This document shows positions 51,763 to 61,300 of a stretch of 64,000 nt of DNA, one piece after another (position 1 is the first letter of the stretch; every line of letters begins with the position of its first letter). Location: positions 248,001 through 312,000 of the forward strand of contig CAZSQZ010000001.1 of assembly GCA_964609215.1 (NCBI GenBank). The letters are read 5' to 3'. The DNA is from JABDKJ01 sp964609215. GTDB lineage: Bacteria; Bacteroidota; Bacteroidia; Flavobacteriales_D; JABDKJ01. The notes beneath the pieces are model-generated. The model saw nothing but the letters and a program-made list of their open reading frames with translations, had not been told where the DNA came from and searched no databases. Position numbers and translations under genes: made by a program.

Positions 51763-53943
51763 ATGGCCGTTATAGGAAGTATTAGAAAAAGATCAACACT
51801 ACTTATTTTAATTATAGGTGGAGCATTATTTGCATTCATTGTTGGAGAATGGATCAATAGTCAAATGGGACAAGGTGTGGGTCAAGGAACACAAATTGGA
51901 GAGATTGACGGAATAGACATTTCGCCTCAGGAATTCAGCAGAAAGTATAATGATATTAAAAATATGTATGGTATCTATCAGCCTAATTCTGGAATCTCTG
52001 ATGAAGATTTTAGAAGGTTCGCATGGAATGAGCTGGTAAAAGAAAAGGTGCTATACAGTGAAATTGAGAATACTGGAATCAAAGTTTCTGCCGATGAATT
52101 AGATGACATGCTATATGGTGATGGAGCTTTAGATGAGTTTAAATCCAATGCTCAGTTTCAAACCAACGGTGTTTTTGATGGTGAAAAAGTAAGACTACAT
52201 TATGAAAACATTTTCGGACAAATAGGTGGTAATGAACGTTTAGGCGGCAAGCCCATGGCTGATATGCTTTATAGGAGAGAGATTGATAGAATTCTGAATC
52301 AAAGAAAAGAAGACAAATACAATAACTTAATTAAGCAGGGAATGTTTGCTACGACAGTAGAAGCTATGGATGAATACAATTCTTCCAATGCAACTATGGA
52401 TGTAAGCTATGTATATAAAAGATACAACACTATTCCAGACTCTACCATTTCAATAAGTGATTCCGAAATTAAGAGTTACTTTAATGCGCATTCAGATGAA
52501 AGTCAATATCAGCAAATTGAGGGAAGATCCGTTTCTTATGTTTCATTTCCCGCAAAGGCGACTGAAGAAGATATTAAAGCCATAGAAAAAGGATTTGTGT
52601 CATTTCGCTCTAATCCAACATTCACCGGAGATAATGATACTAATGTAGTGGTCAACAACAATCCCTCAAGAGCATATTTGCAGTACTATAATGCAACCAC
52701 AACAGATAGATTAGTTGCAACGGGATTGGGAACGGACGTTATAGATTTCTTAACAACAGGAAACGTTGGAGATATCTCTCCAGTTTTAAGAAATGGTCCA
52801 GCTACTTTGTTGAATTTATTTAAAATTAAAGACAAAATGCAAATGCCCGATTCGGTAAAAGCAAGTCACGTTTTAATTGCATTTGCTGGAGCGGAAAGAG
52901 CTAATCCTGACGTAACTCGTTCTCCTTTAGAAGCGAAACAACTTGCGGATAGTTTATTTGCTGTAATCAGTGCCAGCCCATCACAATTTGAAGACATTGC
53001 TACTAATTTCTCCGATGGCCCAACAAAAACCAAACAAGGGGATTTAGGGTGGTTTACCGCTGGAACTATGGCTCCAGGTTTTAATAATTACTGTTTCTTT
53101 AATAAGAAAGGCGATATAGGTTTAGTTCCTACATCTTTTGGGTTCCACATTATTAATATTAAAGATCAAGCTGCTACTGGAGTTCCTACCACTCGTTTTG
53201 TACAAATTTCAAAAACCATTAAACCTTCAAAAGAAACTAGAAAGGCCGCTTATAATTTAGCTAGTTCATTTATGTTTGATGTAAAAGGCAAAGGAATTGA
53301 AACATTTGAAACCGTGGCTAAGGAAAAAGGATATGCTGTAATTCCAGCGCAAAAAATGAGTACGAGTACTAAAATACTTCCTGGTGTTGAGGGGTCTGAA
53401 AGAATTATCTCATGGGCCTATAGATCAGAGGTATCAGAGGAAGAAGTGTCAGATCCGGAAGAAGCAAAAAACGAGTATATCGTTGGTATTTTGACCCAAA
53501 AGATTGCAAAAGGAGATCCCGTATTTGCTCACGTAAAAGATATTATGAAAGCTAAGGCTCTTAATGAGAAAAAAGCAGCCATGATTAAGGAAGAATGGAA
53601 TGGTTTCGGAAGCTTAGAAGATATTGCGGAATTGGAGGGTGTTCAAGTTCAAAAAGGACAACAAGTAAAGTTCTCGACAAGTTCAATCTCAGGAATGGAT
53701 CCAGAACCTAATGTTATAGGAACTTTGGCCGGAGCTGAAGAAGGAAGTATATTCTTTATTGATGGAGATAACGGTTTTACTGCGGTTCGTTTAGATGCTG
53801 TTACTGGTCAGGCAAATGGAGATGAGCAGTTTGCTTCTCAACAATCCTCAGTAAAGACAAAATTGGATGGTAAGGTTAATTTTGGAATTAACAACGCCTT
53901 GAACAAGCTTTTCAATGTAAATGACAATTTACATGAACTTTAG
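51763..53943 (+). CDS. PpiD/SurA-like periplasmic peptidyl-prolyl isomerase
   Basis: This 726-residue membrane-anchored chaperone has an N-terminal anchor (about 12-30, STLLILIIGGALFAFIVGEW), then the SurA_N-like helical chaperone region. A parvulin (PPIC) domain lies at about 366-455: KASHVLIAFAG ... FSDGPTKTKQGDLGWF ... TSFGFHIINI. A further C-terminal region follows. It probably assists folding of exported or outer-membrane proteins. A near-match promoter element (TATATTCG, 51693-51700) lies in the preceding gap. The stop overlaps the convergent sirtuin stop by 4 nt, and its terminator lies inside the sirtuin coding sequence. Confidence 0.93.
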   Translation: MAVIGSIRKRSTLLILIIGGALFAFIVGEWINSQMGQGVGQGTQIGEIDGIDISPQEFSRKYNDIKNMYGIYQPNSGISDEDFRRFAWNELVKEKVLYSEIENTGIKVSADELDDMLYGDGALDEFKSNAQFQTNGVFDGEKVRLHYENIFGQIGGNERLGGKPMADMLYRREIDRILNQRKEDKYNNLIKQGMFATTVEAMDEYNSSNATMDVSYVYKRYNTIPDSTISISDSEIKSYFNAHSDESQYQQIEGRSVSYVSFPAKATEEDIKAIEKGFVSFRSNPTFTGDNDTNVVVNNNPSRAYLQYYNATTTDRLVATGLGTDVIDFLTTGNVGDISPVLRNGPATLLNLFKIKDKMQMPDSVKASHVLIAFAGAERANPDVTRSPLEAKQLADSLFAVISASPSQFEDIATNFSDGPTKTKQGDLGWFTAGTMAPGFNNYCFFNKKGDIGLVPTSFGFHIINIKDQAATGVPTTRFVQISKTIKPSKETRKAAYNLASSFMFDVKGKGIETFETVAKEKGYAVIPAQKMSTSTKILPGVEGSERIISWAYRSEVSEEEVSDPEEAKNEYIVGILTQKIAKGDPVFAHVKDIMKAKALNEKKAAMIKEEWNGFGSLEDIAELEGVQVQKGQQVKFSTSSISGMDPEPNVIGTLAGAEEGSIFFIDGDNGFTAVRLDAVTGQANGDEQFASQQSSVKTKLDGKVNFGINNALNKLFNVNDNLHEL

Positions 53944-54629
53944 TCCTTTTTCAAAAGCATTTCAAAAAGCCGAGACATTCCTGTCCCGGCTTTTTTATTT
54001 ATAATAGTCATATCGTTTAATCCCTTAATTTCATTGGCATTAGGATCTATGATGTATTTTTCACATTTTGGATGCGCAGATTGGACTAAGCCAGCCGCTG
54101 GATAAACGTTTAATGAAGTGCCGACAGTTATTAAAATATCTGCCTTATAGACCAAAGTGATGGCCTCATCCATCATAGGCACTGCTTCTCCAAACCAAAC
54201 AATATCTGGTCTCCATTGTCCTCCATCTTCAGCAAGATCACCAACTTTAATTTCTCCGTATCCTATATTCTTTTTGAGGGAAGGAGTAAGTGTGCTTCTT
54301 ACCATTACCAATTCACCGTGCAAATGCATTACATTTTTGGACCCTGCTCTTTCATGTAAATCATCTACATTTTGTGTTATTACCGTTACATCAAAATACT
54401 CTTCCAATTCAGCAGCTTTTAAATGTGCCTCATTAGGCTTTACTTTCGCCAATTGCATTCTTCGCATATTATAAAAATCCAATACCAAACCGGGGTTTTT
54501 TGAAAACGCCTCAGGAGTAGCTACATCATATACATTATAGTTCTCCCACAAACCACCTGAATCTCTAAAGGTTTTTAATCCGCTTTCTGCACTTATACCC
54601 GCTCCACTAAAGACTATTACTTTTTTCAT
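53940..54629 (-). CDS. cobB: Sirtuin-type NAD-dependent protein deacylase without zinc cysteines
   Basis: This 229-residue sirtuin has GAGISAESGLKTFRD (9-23), QNVDDLH (86-92) with catalytic His104 in HLHGEL, WFGE, VGTSLNVYPAAGL and the C-terminal Rossmann parts. Tyr53 and Arg56 (YNMR) form the YxxR pair that marks desuccinylase/deacylase activity in CobB and SIRT5. The region after His104, where most sirtuins have two CxxC zinc pairs, contains no cysteine; the only Cys is near the C-terminus. Lack of zinc ligands appears, from memory, common in Bacteroidota sirtuins. The last 20 codons contain a terminator-like hairpin. Confidence 0.92.
   Translation of the reverse strand: MKKVIVFSGAGISAESGLKTFRDSGGLWENYNVYDVATPEAFSKNPGLVLDFYNMRRMQLAKVKPNEAHLKAAELEEYFDVTVITQNVDDLHERAGSKNVMHLHGELVMVRSTLTPSLKKNIGYGEIKVGDLAEDGGQWRPDIVWFGEAVPMMDEAITLVYKADILITVGTSLNVYPAAGLVQSAHPKCEKYIIDPNANEIKGLNDMTIINKKAGTGMSRLFEMLLKKD
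53964..53996. terminator. Terminator hairpin inside the sirtuin 3' coding sequence
   Basis: AAAAAGCCG (53964-53972) pairs with CGGCTTTTT (53987-53995), extended by GACA/TGTC around a TTCC loop with one A-C mismatch. On the plus strand a T run follows, 20 nt after the PpiD stop, so this is the natural PpiD terminator. On the minus strand the same bases encode AGTGMSRLF of the sirtuin. Confidence 0.75.
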
Positions 54630-54659
54630 CTCTTGTTTTACTATTTAACAATATAATAA

Positions 54660-54690
54660 TGGTAATATATTCCAAAAATACATATTACCA
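54660..54690. promoter_or_regulatory. Inverted repeat enclosing the sirtuin promoter element
   Basis: TGGTAATAT (54660-54668) and ATATTACCA (54682-54690) are perfect 9-bp inverted arms. Their 13-nt spacer contains TATTTTTG on the minus strand (54680-54673), a full TAnnTTTG match 43 nt before the sirtuin start. On the other side a near match for ruvA, TATTTTTA, lies at 54707-54714. A repressor or activator site is plausible. Confidence 0.45.
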
Positions 54691-54741
54691 CTTCGTTTAA
54701 AAGTGCTATTTTTACGCGCTTTTCAAGCCCTTAACAAGGAG

Positions 54742-55344
54742 ATGATAGATTATATAGAAGGTCAATTGGTAGAAAAAAGCCCATCCCATGCAACTATTGC
54801 TTGCAATGGATTGGGATATTTAATAAATATCTCGCTAAGCACATTCTCTGATATTGAGGTTGAAAACAGTTGCAAATTACACACCTATTATCATGTTTCG
54901 GTAGACGTTCGCTCGGGAGCAAGTAATCATACTCTTTTTGGTTTTAGTTCACTTTCAGAAAGAAGCTTGTTTAAAGAACTAATTACGGTTTCTGGCGTAA
55001 GCTCTAATTTGGCTATGGTCATTTTATCCTCACTTAATCCAAATGAATTGCAGATGGCAATTGTTCAAGGTAACATTGCTTCTTTCAAGTCGATTAAAGG
55101 AATTGGCCCCAAGCTTGCCCAACGTATTGTCATGGATTTGCAGGTCAAATTCCAAAAAATGGGCGAATTAGGCGAAATTCCCGTTAGTCAAAACAATACT
55201 ATTGAAAATGAAGCGTTATCGGCATTGTGTTCTTTAGGTTTTGACAAATCTAAAGCAGAACTAACCATTCAATCGGTGTTGAAAGATAGCGGTGAAGAAC
55301 TAAAAGTGGAGGAATTAATTAAAGAAAGCTTGAAAGCGCTATAG
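54742..55344 (+). CDS. ruvA: Holliday junction DNA helicase subunit RuvA
   Basis: This 200-residue protein is the junction-binding subunit that loads RuvB. It has an OB-fold N-terminus beginning MIDYIEGQLVEKSPSHATI and two helix-hairpin-helix motifs (SGVSSNLAMVILSSL and IKGIGPKLAQRIVMDL). A flexible linker and the RuvB-binding domain III (ENEALSALCSLGFDKSKAEL) follow. The family N-terminus fixes the start at 54742, not the longer frame from 54703. AAGGAG abuts the ATG directly, too close to act as a normal ribosome-binding site. sprA starts 2 nt after its stop. ruvB and ruvC are not in the window. Confidence 0.97.
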   Translation: MIDYIEGQLVEKSPSHATIACNGLGYLINISLSTFSDIEVENSCKLHTYYHVSVDVRSGASNHTLFGFSSLSERSLFKELITVSGVSSNLAMVILSSLNPNELQMAIVQGNIASFKSIKGIGPKLAQRIVMDLQVKFQKMGELGEIPVSQNNTIENEALSALCSLGFDKSKAELTIQSVLKDSGEELKVEELIKESLKAL

Positions 55345-55346
55345 TT

Positions 55347-58300
55347 TTGAAAAACAAACTAAACCTTAACATAAAACAATTCTTAGGTGTTCTCTTGATT
55401 TTCATATCAGGAGATATTATTGCCCACAAGGATTATCATTATGAACTGTTAAACACTACACTTGCTGTTGACAGTCCAGAAGTTGAATTGCCTTATCCGA
55501 TATCGGATACTTATACTCCCTTTGGTAATATAAACCTCATTGACTTTAACAATCCTTCTAATATAAACTCTTCTATAATTTATAATCCCAGTACTGGACA
55601 ATACTCTTTTTTCCAAAATATAGGTAATTACTACTACCGGAATCCCGCGACTTTATCTACCGAAGAATATCTTCAATATAACCTCAACCAGACATTAACA
55701 GATAATTGGCAGCAGATTACGGATGAGGCCAATTCAACAGATGGAGAAGAGGGCGAAGAACTATTGGAAGAGTGGAGACCAAAATTGAATATAAAAAGTG
55801 AAGTCTTTGATAGAATTTTTGGTGGTGACGAAATAGATATTCGTCCTCAAGGAACTGCAGAACTTTCATTTGGAATCAACAGGTCCAAAACAGAAAATCC
55901 AAGAATACCGGAGAGACAAAGAAGTATTACAACCTTTGATTTTAATCAAAAAATTCAATTAAACGTTATTGGTAATATTGGTGATAAGCTAAAATTAAAC
56001 ACCAATTATAATACGGAAGCTGCATTTGATTTTGAAAACAAAATGAAGCTAGATTATTCCGGTGATGAAGACGAAATTATTCAAAGAATAGAAGCTGGTG
56101 ATGTTAGCTTGCCTCTTCAAAACTCACTTATTACTGGGAGTCAAACATTATTTGGTTTAAAGACAGAATTAAGGTTTGGAAGATTGACTTCAACCGTTCT
56201 GTTTTCTCAGGAAAGAGGGCAAAGAAAAGAAATTGATGTTTCTGGTGGTGCACAAACTCAAGATTATGATATCACTTGTGATAACTATGAAGCCAATAAA
56301 CACTATTTCCTATCTCATTATTTTAGACAAGAATATGATCGAGCTTTAGCAAGCCTTCCTATTGTAAATTCTGGTGTCAACATTACCAGAATAGAAGTTT
56401 GGGTAACCAATACAAGAGCAAACTTCGAAGAAAATAGAAACATAGTTTCATTTACGGATATTGGAGAAGATATTCCAAGTAATGTTCTTGAAGGCAACAT
56501 CAATACGGATATTTCTTTAATTGATAGCCCCGGAAATTTTCCGGATAATTTGCAAAACAGTTTGTACGAGCAAATGTCCAATGATCCTGGAGTAAGATCA
56601 TTTACAGGAGCTGCTCAGGCTCTTTCAGGTTTTGGGTATCAACCAGCAGTTCACTATGAGGAGGTAGAAAACGCAAGAAGGCTAGAGCAAAGTGAATATA
56701 CTTTTAACAGACAATTAGGGTTTATTTCTCTAAACCAATCCTTAAATAATGATGAGGTCTTAGCTGTTGCATACCAGTATACCTTAAACGGACAAACTTT
56801 TCAGGTAGGTGAGTTCTCAACAGATGGTATTGAACCACCAAATGCTTTGCTTTTGAAGCTGCTTAAGGCAACCATTACGAATCCCAACAATCCGCTCTGG
56901 GATTTGATGATGAAAAATGTTTATTCATTGGGTGCTTTTCAAGTAAACAGTGAAAACTTCAGGTTAAATGTATGGTATAATGACCCTTTACAAGGAGTTG
57001 ATATTCCATTTATACCTCAGGACGGAGTAGATCAACAGCCATTAATTCAAACAATAGGAATGGACCGTATTGATCAAAATACAAATCCAACCCCAGACGG
57101 TGTTTTTGATTATGTTGATAATGCCGCAACTAATGGTGGAACTATCAATAGTAGAAATGGGCGTGTCTACTTTCCTGTTGTTGAACCTTTCGGAGCTCAC
57201 TTAGAACAGGTTTTAGAAGATGTAGGTACTGACCCTGCGGTCATCAATCAGATTGTTTATAATCAACTTTACGATAGTACTAAAACCGCTGCCATTCAAT
57301 TACCAGAATTGAATAGATTCAGAATTAGAGGTTCCTATCAAAGTGCTTCTTCGGATGAGATTTCACTTAATGCTATAAATGTTCCTCAGGGTTCTGTTAC
57401 TGTTACAGCAGGTGGTGTTCAATTAACTGAAGGTGTGGATTATCAGGTAGATTACAACTTAGGTAGAGTTAAAATCTTGAATCAAGGATTACTTGAAGCT
57501 CAAACACCGATTAGAATATCTCTAGAAAGCAATTCCCTGTTTAGTATTCAGACCAAAACCCTGATGGGAACACGCTTTGATTATGAGTTTAGCGACAACA
57601 TAAACTTAGGGGCTACCATTCTGAACTTGACAGAACGTCCTCTCACTCAAAAAATTAATTTTGGAAATGAGCCAATTAGTAATACTATTTGGGGCTTAGA
57701 TGGTAATTACTCTTCCGAGTCGCAATTCATTACTAAGATGGTTGATAGATTGCCCTTTTTGGAAACTAAAGAGAAATCTACTTTTACGTTTTCTGGAGAA
57801 GTCGCGCAATTGATACCTGGCCATTCAAGAGCTATTACCCGAGAAGGTTTATCCTACATAGATGATTTTGAAGGTAGCCAATCTACTATTGATATCAGAA
57901 ATTTTGCTCAATGGCAACTCGCTTCTACTCCACAAGGACAACCGGATTTATTTCCTGAAGCGCAATACGTTGATTCACTTATATATGGTCAAAATAGAGC
58001 AAAATTTAGTTGGTATGTCATAGACCCTATTTTCTTTAATGAAAATAATGGAATTACCTTAACCGGAGTTGAAGAAGAAGAAAGGTCTGATCATAGGATG
58101 AGGCGTGTTTTACAAGAGGAAGTTTTCCCAGATCGACAATTACCTACTGGTACTCCCGGAAATATTCCTACGCTGGATATTACTTATTATCCCGATGAAA
58201 GAGGCCCATATAATTTTTCTCAGGATTTAGTGCAAACCGTGGATGGTGAACTTAAATTGAACAACGATCATGCAGAAAACTGGGGTGGTATAATGCGTAG

Positions 58301-61300
58301 TTTAACCACTACGGATTTTGAGCAGGCAAATGTAGAATTCATTCAATTCTGGTTGATGGATCCATTCAATAGTGATTCAGAAAATAATACAGGAGGAGAG
58401 CTTTATTTCAATATTGGAAATGTCTCAGAAGATATCTTAAGAGACTCTCGAAAGAGTTTTGAAAATGGTCTGCCTAGTGATAATAATCCCACAGCAGATA
58501 CCGATACAACAAATTGGGCTATTATTCCTACGCAACAATCTATAGTAAATGCTTTCGACAATACAACAAATAGTAATGCTCTGCAAGACGTAGGTTTGGA
58601 TGGTATGAATGATGATCAGGAAGCAGTATTATTTGCCGATTTTGTTGCTGGTTTACCTTCCAATGTTCAAAACGAATTATTAAACGGTGTTGGACCAAAT
58701 GGACCAGACCCTGCAGGTGATGATTTCCATTACTTTAGAGGAAGTGATTATGATAATCTTGGTCTAAACACCTTAGAAAGATATAAGGATTTCAACGGTG
58801 TTGATGGAAACTCAATTACAACCGCTGATTCCAATGAAGATTTTCCTACTCAAGGAACTACGCTTCCATCAACAGAGGATATCAACCAAGATCAAAACCT
58901 AAGTAAGTCAGAAAGTTATTTTCAGTATAAAGTTAACCTAACACCTAATCTTCAAATAGGACAGAACTATGTAACGGATATAGCAGAAAGAGTTGCTCAA
59001 ACTCCTAGCGGATCCAAACCTGTTAGATGGTATCAATTTAAAATTCCTATTAGAGATTTATCTATAAATGGTGCCAAAAGAGTTAACGGCATTCAGGATT
59101 TCAGATCTATACGTTTCATAAGAATGTTTATGAAAGGTTGGAGCGAAGAAGTCACCTTAAGGTTTGCAAGGCTGGAATTAATTAGAGGGGAATGGAGAAA
59201 GTTCGTAGATAGCTTAGGAGAGCCGGGAGAAGGAGAAGGAGATGAAGTCGGACAAACTACTTTTGATATTTCTGCTGTGAACATTGAGGAAAATGGATCC
59301 AGATCTCCGATTAATTATGTTCTTCCTCCTGGAATTACCAGAGAAATTGATGCAGGAACAGCCAATTTGAGAAATCTTAATGAACAATCTCTTGCTTTAG
59401 AAGTCTGCAATTTGCAGGACGGTGATGCTAGGGCCGCATTTAGGAATGTTCTGGTGGATATGAGAGCATACAAAAAGCTGAAGATGTTTATTCATGCGGA
59501 ATCCTCTGATGAAAATCTTTTTCCCTTAAATGATGATGATATCAGTGTTTTCGTTAGGCTCGGAACCGATTTTAATCAGAACTATTACGAATATGAAATT
59601 CCGATTAAGGCCTCACCTCATGGAAACAGCTCCGTTGAATCAGTGTGGCCTGAGGAAAACAATATGGAGATTGAATTTAGAGATCTTCAAAGAATCAAAA
59701 CCGAGAGGAATCTAACTCAGTTTCCAATTAATTTAGAGTTTATAGGAAATGATGGGCGTAATATCATTAGGGTAAAAGGAAATCCCGTTTTAAGTGCTGT
59801 TAAAACCATTATGATCGGTGTTAGAAACCCGAGAAGAGAAAATAATCCTTTTAGCAGTGTAGATGATGGATTAGACAAATGTTTTGAGGTTTGGGTAAAT
59901 GAGTTAAGACTTTCAGATTTTGATGAAAGAGGCGGATGGGCTGCTATTGCAAGAGTAAGTGCACAGCTAGCAGATTTTGGTTCTGTTTCTGTTGCAGGAA
60001 ACTATAGCACTCCTGGTTTTGGAAGTATTGAAAAGAAAGTAAGCGAACGTCAAAGAGAAACCATTGTAGGAATTGATGCCACATCCAATCTTGAACTGGG
60101 TAAGTTTTTTCCTGAAAAGTCCGGTGTGAAAATTCCAATGTATTTGGGCTATTCAGAAAATGTTTCTACCCCTCAGTTTGACCCTCTTTCTCCTGATATA
60201 GAATATCGAGATATTGAAGACGATTTAACCACACCCGAGAGGGAAAAAAGACAGAATATCTCAAAGCTACGAAGTATCAACTTCACCAATGTAAGGAAGG
60301 AACGAAGTCCAGATAAAAAGATTCTCTATCCTTGGGATATTTCCAATTTTACCTTTTCATATTCTTATTCAGAAACCTTCTTAAGGGACATAAACACTGA
60401 GTTCAATAATAGTAGAACCTATAGAGGTGGATTAACTTACAACTATAATCCGAAACCTTTGGAAATAAAACCATTCTCCAAATTACCATTGGTAAGTAAG
60501 TCTAAATGGTTAAAGTTGATTAAAGATGTTAATTTAAATCTGGGACCTAAGCAATTTTCATTCAGAACAGATATCAATAGAACATACAACGAGTCGCAGG
60601 CACGAAACAATATTGATGGTTTTGACTTCCCGCCTTTAGCTCAGTATAACAAAACCTTTAATTGGACTAGGACCTATGATTTAAAGTATGATTTGACAAA
60701 ATCATTAAAGCTGGATTTTAATGCAAACAACAGGGCTATAATTGACGAGCCTCAGGGTAGAGTTGATCGTGACTTTGAAGATGAATTCCAGGCTTTTAAG
60801 GATACTGTTTGGGCAAGTATTAGAAACTTTGGAGAGACCACAGATTATAATCATTCAATCAATTTGACTTACAATCTGCCTTTGGATAAATTTCCATTGA
60901 CGGACTGGGTGAGTGTAAATACAAGATATTCTGGAACTTATAATTGGTTAAGAGCTCCATTTTCTCAAGATAGTTTAGGGAATACTATCCAAAATTCCAG
61001 AAATATGTCTGTAAATGGGCAGTTCAACTTTGTTAATCTTTATAACAAAATTGGTTATTTGAAAGATCTGAACGGTTCTTCTAGAGCAAGAGGAAGGACT
61101 ACCGGAAGAGGCGGTAGCCGAGAAGAAAAGGATAAAGATGAAGATGAAAAAGACAAAAAGAAAAAAGAAGGAAACTTCAAGCCTCATAACGAGATTTTGA
61201 AGATAGCAATGGCATTGAAAAATATCTCACTTACTTTTTCGCAGAACGAAGGAACTGTTTTGCCCGGTTATGCGCAACGAACCAATGTTCTTGGGATGGA

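Noticed and set aside
56318..56581. 87-residue minus-strand frame inside sprA
   Set aside because: It is a shadow of a long conserved coding sequence without regulatory signals.
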